Below are positions 12,149-26,722 of a stretch of 64,000 bases of DNA, one piece after another; within the stretch, counting starts at the first letter, position 1, and the number at the start of each line of letters is the position of its first letter. The stretch comes from Calliopsis andreniformis (Eukaryota; Arthropoda; Insecta; Hymenoptera; Andrenidae), in the NCBI RefSeq assembly GCF_051401765.1, contig NW_027480548.1, positions 186,001 to 250,000 of the forward strand. The letters are read 5' to 3'. Made by a program: the position numbers and the translations under genes. Under the pieces are notes generated by a model that saw nothing but the letters and a program-made list of their open reading frames with translations, made no database searches and was not told where the DNA came from.

Positions 12149-14260
12149 TCAGGGTTGAGGATTGAGGATTGAGTATTGACGCTTGAGGATTGGGGGTTGA
12201 GGATGGAGGATTGAAAAGAGTGGACTGAGTGTTGAGGATTGGGTGTTGAGAATTGATGTTTGAGGATTGAGATTTGATTATTGAATATTGTGCATTGAGT
12301 ATTGAACCATGAGAATTCAGGATACTCTATTGAGTATTGAGAATTGAGGATTGATGGTTGAGTATTGAGGATTGGTGGTTGAGGGTTGTGTGTTGAATAT
12401 TGAGGATTGAGGTTTGAGGATTGAGGATTGAAGATTGAGGATTGGGTATTGCGGATTGAACATTGAGGATTGAGGATTGAGGATTGAGGATTGAGGATTG
12501 AGGATTGAAGATTGAGTATTGAGGATTGAAGATTGAGGATTGAGGACTGAGGATTAAGGATTGAGTATTGAGGATTGAGGATTGAGGATTGAAGATTGAG
12601 TATTGAGGATTGAAGATTGAGGATTGTGCATTGAAGATTGAGTATTGAAGATTGAAGATTGAGGATTGAGGATTGAGGATTGAGAATTGACGATGAGGGC
12701 TGAGGGTTGTGGATTGAGGTTTGAGGACTGAGGACTGAGGATTGAGGATTGAGAATTGAGGACTGTAGATTTAGGATTGAGGATTGAAGATTGAGGATTG
12801 GGTATTGAGGATTGAACATTGAGGATTGAGGATTGAGGATCGAGGATTGAGGATTGAGGATTGAGGACGAGGACTGAGGGCTGAGTATTGATGTTTCAGG
12901 TCTGAGGATTGAGGATTGAGGATTGAGAATTGAGGATTGAGGATTGAGGATTGAGGATTGAGGATTGAGGATTGAGGATTGAGGATTGAGGATTGAAGAT
13001 TGAGGATTGAGGATTGATGATTAAAGATTGAGTATTGAGGATTGAAGATTGAGGATTGATGATTGAGGATTGAGGACAGAGGATTGAGGATTGAGGATTG
13101 AGGATTGAGGATTGAGTATTGAAGATTGAGAATTGATGATTGAGGATTGAGGATTGAGGATTGAGGATTGAGTATTGAGGACTGAGGATTGAAGATTGAG
13201 GATTGAGGATTGAGGATTAAAGATTGAGTACTGAGGATTGAAGATTGGGAATTGAGGATTGAGGATTGAACATTGAGGGCTGAGTGTTGAGGGTTGAGTG
13301 ATGAGAATTGATGTTTGTGGATAGAGATTTGAAGATTCCAGATTGAGTATTGTGTATTGAAAACTGTGAATTGAGGATATTCTTTTGAGGATTGAGGATT
13401 GTCACCTGATTGTTGAGGACTGAGTGCTGAAGATTGAGGATTCCGGATTGGGGATTCAGAATTGAGGTTTGAGGACTGAGGATTGAGGATTGAGGATTGA
13501 AGGTTGAGTATTGAGGATTGAAGATTGAGGATTGAGGATTGAGGACTGAGGTTTGAGGATTGAGGTTTGAGGAATGAGGATTGAGGATTGAGGATTGAGG
13601 ATTGAGGATTGAGGATTGAGTATTGAAGGTTGAGGATTGATGACTGAGGATTGAGGATTGCGGATTGACGATTGAGGATTGAGGTTTGAGGGTTGAAGTT
13701 TGAGGATTGAGGGTTGAGGGTTGAGGATTGAAGATTGAATATTGAGGATTGAAGATTGAGGATTCAGAATTGAGGTTTGAGGACTGAGGATTGAGGATTG
13801 AAGATTGAGTATTGAGGATTGAAGATTGAGGATTGAGGATTGAGGATGGAGGATTGATGAGAGAGGACTGAGTGTTGAGGATTGAGTGTTGAGAATTGAT
13901 GTTTGAGGGTTGAGATTTGATTATTGATTTTTGTGGATTGAGTATTGAACGATGAGAATTCAGGGTATTCTATTGAGTATTGAGAATTGAGGATTGATTG
14001 TTGAGTATTGAGGATTGATGGTTGAGGGTTTTGTGTTGAATATTGAGGATTGAGTATTGAGGATTGAGAATTGAGGATTGAGGATTGAGGATTGAAGATT
14101 GAGTATTGAGAATTGAATGTAGAGGATTGAGGATTGAGGATTGAGGATTGAGGATTGAAGATTGAGGATTGGGGATTGAGGATTGACGATTGAGGATTGA
14201 GTATTGATTATCGAGAATTGAGGATTGAGGATTGAAGATTGAGTATTGAGGATTGAAGAT
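12149..14260 (+). repeat. 2.1-kb block, second copy
   Basis: Second copy of 9276-11387, offset 2,873 bp. Its GAATTC sites at 12313 and 13956 are exactly 2,873 bp from 9440 and 11083. The left junction falls just after GACTGAGGCCTCAGGG. There the preceding 381 bp (11768-12148) are themselves repeated at 14961-15341, so two different duplications meet here. Confidence 0.8.
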
Positions 14261-15248
14261 TGAGGATTGAGGATTGGGGATTGAAGATTGAGGACTGAGG
14301 ATTGAGGATTGAGGATTGAGCATTGGGGATTGAAGATTGGGGACTGGGGATTGAGGATTGAAGATTGAGGATTAAGGATAGAGGATTGGGGATTGGAGAT
14401 CTAGGATTGGAGATTGATTATTGAGGATTGAAGATTGAGGGTTGAGGTTTGAGGATTGAGGATTGGGGATTGAGGACTGAGGATTGAGGATTGACTATTG
14501 AGGATTGAGGATTGAGGATTGAAGATTGAGTATTGAGGATTGAAGATTGAGGATTGCGCATTGAAGATTGAGTATTGAGGGTTGAAGATTGAGGATTGAG
14601 GATTGACGATGAGGGCTGAGGGTTGAGGATTGAGGTTTGAGGACTGAGGACTGAGGATTGAGGATTGAGAATTGAGGACTGTAGATTGAGGATTGAGGAT
14701 TGAAGATTGAGGATTGGGTATTGAGTATTGAACATTGAGTATTGAGGATTGAGGATCGAGGATTGAGGATTGAGGATTGAAGATTGAATATTGATGATTG
14801 TAGATTGAGGATTGAGGATTGAGCGTTGTGGATTGAGGACGAGGACTGAGTGTTGAGTATTGATGTTTGAGGTCTGAGGATTGAGGATTGAGGATTGAGA
14901 ATTGAGGATTGAGGAATGAGGATTGAAGATTAAGGATTGGGTATTGAGGATTGAAGAATGAGGACTGAGGATTGAGGACTGAAGATTGATTATTGAGGAT
15001 TGAAGATTGAGGATTGAGGATTGAGGATTGAGGATTGAGGATTGAGGATGAGAGCTGTGCGTTGAGGATTGAGGTTTGAGGGCTGAGGACTGAGGAATGA
15101 GGATTGAGAATTGGGGATTGAGGATTGAGTATTGAAGATTGAGGATTGGGTATTGAGGATTGAAGGATGAGGCTTGAGGATTGAGGATTCAGGATTGAGG
15201 ATTGAAGATTGAGTATTGAGGTTTGAAGACTGACGATTGAGGGTAGAG
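14261..15248 (+). repeat. Patchwork linker between superblocks
   Basis: The first part resembles about 4070-4760 with a small deletion. It shares the GGGGACTGGGGATTG stretch and the GATCTAGGATTGGAGATTG tag near 14398. The last part, from 14961, is a copy of 11768-12148. No gene or unique sequence is present. Confidence 0.6.
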
Positions 15249-15690
15249 GATTGAGGATTGAGGATTGAGGATTGAGGATTGAGTATTGAGGATTGAGGAT
15301 GAGGGCTGAGGTTTGAGGATTGAGGTTTAAGGACTGAGGCCTGAGGATTGAGGATTGAGAATTGAGGATTGAGGATTGAGGAGTGAAGATTGAGGATTTG
15401 GTATTGAGGATTCAAGAATGAGGATTGAGGATTGAGGATTGAAGATTGAGGATTGGGTATTGAGGATTGAACATTGAGGATTGAGGATTGAGGATCGAGG
15501 ATTGAGGATTGAGGATTGAAGATTGAATATTGATTATTGTAGATTGAGGATTGAGGATTGAGTGTTGTGGATTGAGGACGAGGACTGAGGGATGAGTATT
15601 GATGTTTGAGGTCTGAGGATTGAGGATTGAGGATTGAGAATTGAGGATTGATGACTGAGGATTGAAGATTGAGGATTGGGTATTGAGGAT

Positions 15691-18600
15691 TGAAGAATGA
15701 GGACTGAGGATTTAGGATTGAGGATTGAGGATGAGGGCTGAGGTTTGAGGATTGAGGTTTAAGGACTGAGGACTGAGGATTGAGGATTGAGAATTGAGGA
15801 TTGAGGATTGAGGAGTGAAGATTGAGGATTTGGTATTGAGGATTCAAGAATGAGGATTGAGGATTGAGGATTGAGGATTGAGGATTGAGGATTGAGGATT
15901 GAAGATTGAGGATTGGGTATTGAGGATTGAAGAATGAGGATTGAGGATTGAGGATTGAGGATTGAGGATTGAGGATTGAAAGTTGAGTATTGAGGATTGA
16001 AGATTGAGGATTGAGGATTGAGGATTCAGGTTTGAGTATTGAGGATTGAGGATTGAGTATTGAAGGTTGAGTATCGATGACTGAGGATTGAGGATTGAGG
16101 ATTGAGGATTGAGGATTGAGTATTGAGGATTGAGGATGAGGGCTGAGGTTTGAGGTTTGAGGTTTGAGTATTGAATCCTGAGAATTCAGGATATTCTATT
16201 GAGTATTGAGAATTGAGGGTTGATGGTTGAGTATTGAGGATTGAGGATTCAGGATTGAGGATTGAGTATTGAAGATTGAGGATTGATGATTGAATATTGG
16301 GGACTGGGGATTGAGGATTGAAGATTGAGTATTACGGATTGAGGATTGGGGTTGGGGATCTAGGATTGGAGATTGATTATTGAGGATTGAAGATTGAGGG
16401 TTGAGGTTTGAGGATTGAGAATTGAGAATTGAGGATGAGGACTGAGGGTTGATGATTGAGGTTTGAGGTACGAGGATTGAGGATTGAGGATTGAGGACTG
16501 AGGATTGACGATTGAGTATTGAAGATTGAGGATTGATGACTGAGGATTGAGGATTGAGGATTGACGATTGCGGATTGAGTATTGAGGATAGAAGGTTGAG
16601 GATAGAGGGTTGAGTATTGAAGATTGAGGACTTAGTGTTGAGGGTTGAGTGATGGGAATTGATGTTTGTGGATTGAGATTTGAAGATTGAAGAATGGGGA
16701 TTGAGTATTGAAAACTGTGAATTGAGGATATTCCATGGAGGATTGAGGATTGACAACTGATTGTTGAGGACTGAGGGCTAAAGATTGAGGATTCAGGATT
16801 GAGGATTCGGGATTGAGGTTTAAGGACTGAGGACTGAGGGTTGAGGATTGAGGATTGAGTATTGACGCTTGAGGATTGGGGGTTGAGGATGGAGGATTGA
16901 AAAGAGTGGACTGAGTGTTGAGGATTGAGTGTTGAGAATTGATGTTTGAGGATTGAGATTTGATTATTGAATATTGTGCATTGAGTATTGAACCATGAGA
17001 ATTCAGGATACTCTATTGAGTATTGAGAATTGAGGATTGATGGTTGAGTATTGAGGATTGGTGGTTGAGGGTTGTGTGTTGAATATTGAGGATTGAGGTT
17101 TGAGGATTGAGGATTGAAGATTGAGGATTGGGTATTGCGGATTGAACATTGAGGATTGAGGATTGAGGATTGAGGATTGAGGATTGAGGATTGAAGATTC
17201 AGTATTGAGGATTGAAGATTGAGGATTGAGGACTGAGGATTAAGGATTGAGTATTGAGGATTGAGGATTGAGGATTGAAGATTGAGTATTGAGGATTGAA
17301 GATTGAGGATTGTGCATTGAAGATTGAGTATTGAAGATTGAAGATTGAGGATTGAGGATTGAGGATTGAGAATTGACGATGAGGGCTGAGGGTTGTGGAT
17401 TGAGGTTTGAGGACTGAGGACTGAGGATTGAGGATTGAGAATTGAGGACTGTAGATTTAGGATTGAGGATTGAAGATTGAGGATTGAGGATTGAGGATTG
17501 AAGATTGAGGATTGGGTATTGAGGATTGAACATTGAGGATTGAGGATTGAGGATCGAGGATTGAGGATTGAGGATTGAAGATAGAATATTGATTATTGTA
17601 GATTGAGGATTGAGGATTGAGTGTTGTGGATTGAGGACGAGGACTGAGGGATGAGTATTGATGTTTGAGGATTGAAGATTGAGGATTGGGTATTGCGGAT
17701 TGAACATTGAGGATTGAGGATTGAGGATTGAGGATTGAGGATTGAGGATTCAAGATTGAGTATTGAGGATTGAAGATTGAGGATTGAGGACTGAGGATTG
17801 AGGATTGAGTATTGAGGATTGAGGATTGAGGATTGAAGATTGAGTATTGAGGATTGAAGATTGAGGATTGTGCATTGAAGGTTGAGTATTGAAGATTGAA
17901 GATTGAGGATTGAGGATTGAGGATTGAGAATTGACGATGAGGGCTGAGGGTTGTGGATTGAGGTTTGAGGACTGAGGACTGAGGATTGAGGATTGAGAAT
18001 TGAGGACTGTAGATTTAGGATTGAGGATTGAAGATTGAGGATTGGGTATTGAGGATTGAACATTGAGGATTGAGGATTGAGGATCGAGGATTGAGGATTG
18101 AGGATTGAGGACGAGGACTGAGGGCTGAGTATTGATGTTTCAGGTCTGAGGATTGAGGATTGAGGATTGAGAATTGAGGATTGAGGATTGAGGATTGAGG
18201 ATTGAGGATTGAGGATTGAGGATTGAAGAATGAGGACTGAGGATTTAGGATTGAGGATTGAGGATGAGGGCTGAGGTTTGAGGATTGAGGTTTAAGGACT
18301 GAGGACTGAGGATTGAGGATTGAGAATTGAGGATTGAGGATTGAGGAGTGAAGATTGAGGATTTGGTATTGAGGATTCAAGAATGAGGATTGAGGATTGA
18401 GGATTGAGGATTGAGGATTGAGGATTGAGGATTGAAGATTGAGGATTGGGTATTGAGGATTGAAGAATGAGGATTGAGGATTGAGGATTGAGGATTGAGG
18501 ATTGAGGATTGAAAGTTGAGTATTGAGGATTGAAGATTGAGGATTGAGGATTGAGGATTCAGGTTTGAGTATTGAGGATTGAGGATTGAGTATTGAAGGT

Positions 18601-20756
18601 TGAGTATCGATGACTGAGGATTGAGGATTGAGGATTGAGGATTGAGGATTGAGTATTGAGGATTGAGGATGAGGGCTGAGGTTTGAGGTTTGAGGTTTGA
18701 GTATTGAATCCTGAGAATTCAGGATATTCTATTGAGTATTGAGAATTGAGGGTTGATGGTTGAGTATTGAGGATTGAGGATTCAGGATTGAGGATTGAGT
18801 ATTGAAGATTGAGGATTGATGATTGAATATTGGGGACTGGGGATTGAGGATTGAAGATTGAGTATTACGGATTGAGGATTGGGGTTGGGGATCTAGGATT
18901 GGAGATTGATTATTGAGGATTGAAGATTGAGGGTTGAGGTTTGAGGATTGAGAATTGAGAATTGAGGATGAGGACTGAGGGTTGATGATTGAGGTTTGAG
19001 GTACGAGGATTGAGGATTGAGGATTGAGGACTGAGGATTGACGATTGAGTATTGAAGATTGAGGATTGATGACTGAGGATTGAGGATTGAGGATTGACGA
19101 TTGCGGATTGAGTATTGAGGATAGAAGGTTGAGGATAGAGGGTTGAGTATTGAAGATTGAGGACTTAGTGTTGAGGGTTGAGTGATGGGAATTGATGTTT
19201 GTGGATTGAGATTTGAAGATTGAAGAATGGGGATTGAGTATTGAAAACTGTGAATTGAGGATATTCCATGGAGGATTGAGGATTGACAACTGATTGTTGA
19301 GGACTGAGGGCTAAAGATTGAGGATTCAGGATTGAGGATTCGGGATTGAGGTTTAAGGACTGAGGACTGAGGGTTGAGGATTGAGGATTGAGTATTGACG
19401 CTTGAGGATTGGGGGTTGAGGATGGAGGATTGAAAAGAGTGGACTGAGTGTTGAGGATTGAGTGTTGAGAATTGATGTTTGAGGATTGAGATTTGATTAT
19501 TGAATATTGTGCATTGAGTATTGAACCATGAGAATTCAGGATACTCTATTGAGTATTGAGAATTGAGGATTGATGGTTGAGTATTGAGGATTGGTGGTTG
19601 AGGGTTGTGTGTTGAATATTGAGGATTGAGGTTTGAGGATTGAGGATTGAAGATTGAGGATTGGGTATTGCGGATTGAACATTGAGGATTGAGGATTGAG
19701 GATTGAGGATTGAGGATTGAGGATTGAAGATTCAGTATTGAGGATTGAAGATTGAGGATTGAGGACTGAGGATTAAGGATTGAGTATTGAGGATTGAGGA
19801 TTGAGGATTGAAGATTGAGTATTGAGGATTGAAGATTGAGGATTGTGCATTGAAGATTGAGTATTGAAGATTGAAGATTGAGGATTGAGGATTGAGGATT
19901 GAGAATTGACGATGAGGGCTGAGGGTTGTGGATTGAGGTTTGAGGACTGAGGACTGAGGATTGAGGATTGAGAATTGAGGACTGTAGATTTAGGATTGAG
20001 GATTGAAGATTGAGGATTGAGGATTGAGGATTGAAGATTGAGGATTGGGTATTGAGGATTGAACATTGAGGATTGAGGATTGAGGATCGAGGATTGAGGA
20101 TTGAGGATTGAAGATAGAATATTGATTATTGTAGATTGAGGATTGAGGATTGAGTGTTGTGGATTGAGGACGAGGACTGAGGGATGAGTATTGATGTTTG
20201 AGGATTGAAGATTGAGGATTGGGTATTGCGGATTGAACATTGAGGATTGAGGATTGAGGATTGAGGATTGAGGATTGAGGATTCAAGATTGAGTATTGAG
20301 GATTGAAGATTGAGGATTGAGGACTGAGGATTGAGGATTGAGTATTGAGGATTGAGGATTGAGGATTGAAGATTGAGTATTGAGGATTGAAGATTGAGGA
20401 TTGTGCATTGAAGGTTGAGTATTGAAGATTGAAGATTGAGGATTGAGGATTGAGGATTGAGAATTGACGATGAGGGCTGAGGGTTGTGGATTGAGGTTTG
20501 AGGACTGAGGACTGAGGATTGAGGATTGAGAATTGAGGACTGTAGATTTAGGATTGAGGATTGAAGATTGAGGATTGGGTATTGAGGATTGAACATTGAG
20601 GATTGAGGATTGAGGATCGAGGATTGAGGATTGAGGATTGAGGACGAGGACTGAGGGCTGAGTATTGATGTTTCAGGTCTGAGGATTGAGGATTGAGGAT
20701 TGAGAATTGAGGATTGAGGATTGAGGATTGAGGATTGAGGATTGAGGATTGAGGAT
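15691..20756 (+). repeat. 2,533-bp tandem duplication (two copies)
   Basis: Positions 15691-18223 are repeated at 18224-20756. GAATTC sites at 16182 and 16999 recur at 18715 and 19532, exactly 2,533 bp on. The junction near 18224 lies in a run of canonical units followed by AGAATGAGGACTGAGG. This fits unequal exchange between canonical runs. Superblock A has a single copy, so the duplication followed the A/B split. Confidence 0.85.
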
Positions 20757-21349
20757 TGAGGATTGAGGATTGAAGATTGAGGATCGAGGATTGATGATTA
20801 AAGATTGAGTATTGAGGATTGAAGATTGAGGATTGATGATTGAGGATTGAGGACTGAGGATTGAGGATTGAGGATTGAGGATTGAGGATTGAAGATTGAG
20901 TATTGAGGATTGGGGATTGGAGATCTAGGATTGGAGATTGATTATTGAGGATTGATGATTGAGGTTTGAGGATTGAGAATTGAGAATTCAGGATGAGGAC
21001 TGAGGGTTGAGGATTGAGGTTTGAGGTACGATGATTGAGGATTGAGGATTGAGGACTGAGGATTGAGGATTGACTATTGAGGATTGAGGATTGAGTATTG
21101 AAGATTGAGTATTGAGGATTGAAGATTGAGGATTGTGCAATGAAGATTGAGTATTGAGGGTTGAAGATTGAGGATTGAGGATTGAGGATTGAGAATTGAC
21201 GATGAGGGCTGAGGGTTGAGGATTGAGGTTTGAGGACTGAGGACTGAGGATTGAGGATTGAGGATTGAGGATTGAGGATTGAGGGTTGAGGATTGAGTAT
21301 TGAAGATTGAGGACTGAGGATTGATGATTAAAGATTGAGTATTGAGGAT

Positions 21350-22871
21350 TGAAGATTGAGGATTGATGATTGAGGATTGAGGAATGAGGATTGAGGATTG
21401 AGGATTGATGATTGAGGATTGAGGAATGAGGATTGAGGATTGAGGATTGAGGATTGAGTGTTGAAGATTGAGAATTGATGATTGAGGATTGAGGATTGAG
21501 GATTGAGGATTGAGTATTGAGGACTGAGGATTGAAGATTGAGGATTGAGGATTGAGGATTAAAGATTGAGTACTGAGGATTGAGGATTGAGTATTGAGGA
21601 TTGAGGATTGAGGATTGATGATTGAGGATTGAGGATTGAACATTGAGGATTGTGGATTGAAGGTTGAGTATTGATGATTGAAGATTGAGGATTGAGGATT
21701 GAGGATTGAGAATTGACGATGAGGGCTGAGGGTTGAGGATTCAGGTTTGAAGACAGAGGACTGAGGATTGAGGATTGAGATTTTAGGATTGAGGATTGAG
21801 GATTGAGGATTGAAGATTGAGGATTGGGTATTGAGGATTGAACATTGAGGATTGAGGATTGAGGATCGAGGATTGAGGATTGAGGATTGAAGATTGAATA
21901 TTGATTATTGTAGATTGAGGATTGAGGATTGAGTGTTGTGGATTGAGGACGAGGACTGAGGGATGAGTATTGATGTTTGAGGTCTGAGGATTGAGGATTG
22001 AGGATTGAGAATTGAGGATTGATGATTGAGGATTGAAGATTGAGGATTGGGTATTGAGGATTGAAGAATGAGGACTGAGGATTGAGGATTGAGGATTGAA
22101 GATTGAGGATTGAAGATTGAGGATTGATGATTGAGGATTGAGGAATGAGGATTGAGGATTGAGGATTGATGATTGAGGATTGAGGAATGAGGATTGAGGA
22201 TTGAGGATTGAGGATTGAGTGTTGAAGATTGAGAATTGATGATTGAGGATTGAGGATTGAGGATTGAGGATTGAGTATTGAGGACTGAGGATTGAAGATT
22301 GAGGATTGAGGATTGAGGATTAAAGATTGAGTACTGAGGATTGAGGATTGAGTATTGAGGATTGAGGATTGAGGATTGATGATTGAGGATTGAGGATTGA
22401 ACATTGAGGATTGTGGATTGAAGGTTGAGTATTGATGATTGAAGATTGAGGATTGAGGATTGAGGATTGAGAATTGACGATGAGGGCTGAGGGTTGAGGA
22501 TTCAGGTTTGAAGACAGAGGACTGAGGATTGAGGATTGAGATTTTAGGATTGAGGATTGAGGATTGAGGATTGAAGATTGAGGATTGGGTATTGAGGATT
22601 GAACATTGAGGATTGAGGATTGAGGATCGAGGATTGAGGATTGAGGATTGAAGATTGAATATTGATTATTGTAGATTGAGGATTGAGGATTGAGTGTTGT
22701 GGATTGAGGACGAGGACTGAGGGATGAGTATTGATGTTTGAGGTCTGAGGATTGAGGATTGAGGATTGAGAATTGAGGATTGATGATTGAGGATTGAAGA
22801 TTGAGGATTGGGTATTGAGGATTGAAGAATGAGGACTGAGGATTGAGGATTGAGGATTGAAGATTGAGGAT
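21350..22871 (+). repeat. 761-bp tandem duplication (two copies)
   Basis: About 21350-22110 is repeated at 22111-22871. Each copy contains the TGATTGA and GGAATGA variant series, a GGATTAAAGATTGAGTACTG tag and a GATTTTAGG interruption. The matching region of superblock A (about 4632-5391) has one copy. Confidence 0.8.
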
Positions 22872-22906
22872 TGGGTATTGCGGATTGAACATTGAGGATT
22901 GAGGAC

Positions 22907-25900
22907 TGAGGATTGAGGATTGAGGATTGAGGATTGAGGATTGAAGATTGAGTATTGAGGATTGAAGATTGAGGATTGAGGACTGAGGATTGAGGATTGA
23001 GTATTGAGGATTGAGGATTGAGTATTGATGACTGAGGATTGAGGATTGAGGATTGAGGATTGAGGACTGAGGACTGAGGATTGAGGATTGAGGATTGAGG
23101 ATTGAGGATTGAGGGTTGAGGATTGAGTATTGAAGATTGAGGACTGAGGATTGATGATTAAAGATTGAGTATTGAGGATTGAAGATTGAGGATTGATGAT
23201 TGAGGATTGAGGAATGAGGATTGAGGATTGAGGATTGATGATTGTGGATTGAGGAATGAGGATTGGGGATTGAGGATTGAGGATTGAAGATTGAGGATTG
23301 AGGATTGAGGATTAAAGATTGAGTACTGAGGATTGAAGATTGAGAACTGAGGATTGAGGATTGAACATTGAGGACTGAGTGTTGAGGGTTGAGTGATGAG
23401 AATTGATGTTTGTGGATAGAGATTTGAAGATTCCAGATTGAGTATTGTGTATTGAAAACTGTGAATTGAGGATATTCTATTGAGGATTGAGGATTGTCAC
23501 CTGATTGTTGAGGACTGAGGGCTGAAGATTGAGGATTCAGGATTGGGGATTCAGAATTGAGGTTTGAGGACTGAGGATTGAGGATTGAGGATTGAAGATT
23601 GAGTATTGAGGATTGAAGATTGAGGGTTGAGGATTGAGGATTGAGGATTGAGGATTGAGGATGAGGGCTGAGGGTTGAGAATTGAGGTTTAAGGGCTGAG
23701 GACTGAGGATTGAGGATTGAGAATTGAGGATTGAGTATTGAGGATTGAAGATTGAGGATTTGGTATTGAGGATTGAAGAATGAGGTTTGAGGATTGAGGA
23801 TTGAAGATTGAGTATTGAATATTGAAGATTGACGATTGAGGATTGTGGATTGAAGATTGAGGATTGAACATTGAGGACTGAGTGTTAAGGGTTGAGTGAT
23901 GAGAATTGATGCTTGTGGATAGAGGTTTGAAGATTGCAGATTGAGTATTGAGTATTGAAAGCTGTGAATTGAGGATATTCTATTGAGGACTCAGGATTGT
24001 CAACTGATTGTTGAGTACTGAGGGCTGAAGATTGAGGATTCAGTATTGGGGATTCAGAATTGAGGTTTGAGGACTGAGGATTGAGGACTGAGGATTGAAG
24101 ATTGAGTATTGAGGATTGAGGATTGAGGATTGATTATTGAAGATTGAGGATTGAATATTGAGTATTGACGATTGAAGATTGAGGATTGAGGATTGAGTGT
24201 TGAGGATTGAGGACGAGGACTGACGGTTGAGGATTGAGGTTTGAGGATTGAGGATTGAGGATTGATGACTGAGGATTGAGGATTGAGGATTGAGCACTGA
24301 GGATTGAAGATTGAGGACTGGAGATTGAGGATTGAAATTGACGATTGAGGATTGTGGATTGAGGTTTGAGGATTGAACATTGAGGACTGAGTGTTGAGGG
24401 TTGAGTGATGAGAAATGATGTTTGTGGATAGAGGTTTGAAGATTGCAGATTGAGTATTGAGTTTTGAAAACTGTGAATTGAGGATATTCTATTGAGGATT
24501 CAGGGTTGACATCTGATGGTTGAGGACTGAGGGCTTGAGATTGAGGATGCAGGGTTGAGGATTCAGGATTGAGGTTTGAGGACTGAGGATTGAGGATTGA
24601 AGATTGAGGATTGAGGATTGAGGATTGAGGATTGAAGATTGAGGATTGGGTATTGCGGATTGAACATTGAGGATTGAGGACTGAGGATTGAGGATTGAGG
24701 ATTGAGGATTGAAGATTGAGTATTGAGGATTGAAGATTGAGGATTGAGGACTGAGGATTGAGGATTGAGTATTGAGGATTGAGGATTGAGGATTGAGGAT
24801 TGATGATTGAAGGTTGAGGATTGAGGATTGAGGATTGAGGATTGAGGATTGAAGATTGAGTATTGAGGATTGAAGATTGAGGATTGAGGACTGAGGATTG
24901 AGGATTGAGTATTGAGGATTGAGGATTGAGTATTGATGACTGAGGATTGAGGATTGAGGATTGAGGATTGAGGACTGAGGACTGCGGATTGAGGATTGAG
25001 GATTGAGGATTGAGGATTGAGGGTTGAGGATTGAGTATTGAAGATTGAGGACTGAGGATTGATGATTAAAGATTGAGTATTGAGGATTGAAGATTGAGGA
25101 TTGATGATTGAGGATTGAGGAATGAGGATTGAGGATTGAGGATTGATGATTGTGGATTGAGGAATGAGGATTGGGGATTGAGGATTGAGGATTGAAGATT
25201 GAGGATTGAGGATTGAGGATTAAAGATTGAGTACTGAGGATTGAAGATTGAGAACTGAGGATTGAGGATTGAACATTGAGGACTGAGTGTTGAGGGTTGA
25301 GTGATGAGAATTGATGTTTGTGGATAGAGATTTGAAGATTCCAGATTGAGTATTGTGTATTGAAAACTGTGAATTGAGGATATTCTATTGAGGATTGAGG
25401 ATTGTCACCTGATTGTTGAGGACTGAGGGCTGAAGATTGAGGATTCAGGATTGGGGATTCAGAATTGAGGTTTGAGGACTGAGGATTGAGGATTGAGGAT
25501 TGAAGATTGAGTATTGAGGATTGAAGATTGAGGATTGAGGATTGAGGATTGAGGATTGAGGATTGAGGATGAGGGCTGAGGGTTGAGAATTGAGGTTTAA
25601 GGGCTGAGGACTGAGGATTGAGGATTGAGAATTGAGGATTGAGTATTGAGGATTGAAGATTGAGGATTTGGCATTGAGGATTGAAGAATGAGGTTTGAGG
25701 ATTGAGGATTGAAGATTGAGTATTGAATATTGAAGATTGACGATTGAGGATTGTGGATTGAAGATTGAGGATTGAACATTGAGGACTGAGTGTTAAGGGT
25801 TGAGTGATGAGAATTGATGCTTGTGGATAGAGGTTTGAAGATTGCAGATTGAGTATTGAGTATTGAAAGCTGTGAATTGAGGATATTCTATTGAGGACTC

Positions 25901-26722
25901 AGGATTGTCAACTGATTGTTGAGTACTGAGGGCTGAAGATTGAGGATTCAGTATTGGGGATTCAGAATTGAGGTTTGAGGACTGAGGATTGAGGACTGAG
26001 GATTGAAGATTGAGTATTGAGGATTGAGGATTGAGGATTGATTATTGAAGATTGAGGATTGAATATTGAGTATTGACGATTGAAGATTGAGGATTGAGGA
26101 TTGAGTGTTGAGGATTGAGGACGAGGACTGACGGTTGAGGATAGAGGTTTGAGGATTGAGGATTGAGGATTGATGACTGAGGATTGAGGATTGAGGATTG
26201 AGCACTGAGGATTGAAGATTGAGGACTGGAGATTGAGGATTGAAATTGACGATTGAGGATTGTGGATTGAGGATTGAGGATTGAACATTGAGGACTGAGT
26301 GTTGAGGGTTGAGTGATGAGAAATGATGTTTGTGGATAGAGGTTTGAAGATTGCAGATTGAGTATTGAGTTTTGAAAACTGTGAATTGAGGATATTCTAT
26401 TGAGGATTCAGGGTTGACATCTGATGGTTGAGGACTGAGGGCTTGAGATTGAGGATGCAGGGTTGAGGATTCAGGATTGAGGTTTGAGGACTGAGGATTG
26501 AGGATTGAAGATTGAGGATTGAGGATTGAGGATTGAGGATTGAAGATTGAGGATTGGGTATTGCGGATTGAACATTGAGGATTGAGGACTGAGGATTGAG
26601 GATTGAGGATTGAGGATTGAAGATTGAGTATTGAGGATTGAAGATTGAGGATTGAGGACTGAGGATTGAGGATTGAGTATTGAGGATTGAGGATTGAGGA
26701 TTGATGATTGAGGATTGAGGAT
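22907..26722 (+). repeat. 1,908-bp tandem duplication (two copies)
   Basis: About 22907-24814 is repeated at 24815-26722. Each copy carries three module A copies (near 23455, 23955, 24470 and 25375, 25865, 26380) of three distinguishable subtypes in the same order. The copies differ by isolated substitutions, for example GGTATTGAGG versus GGCATTGAGG near 23762 and 25670. Confidence 0.85.
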
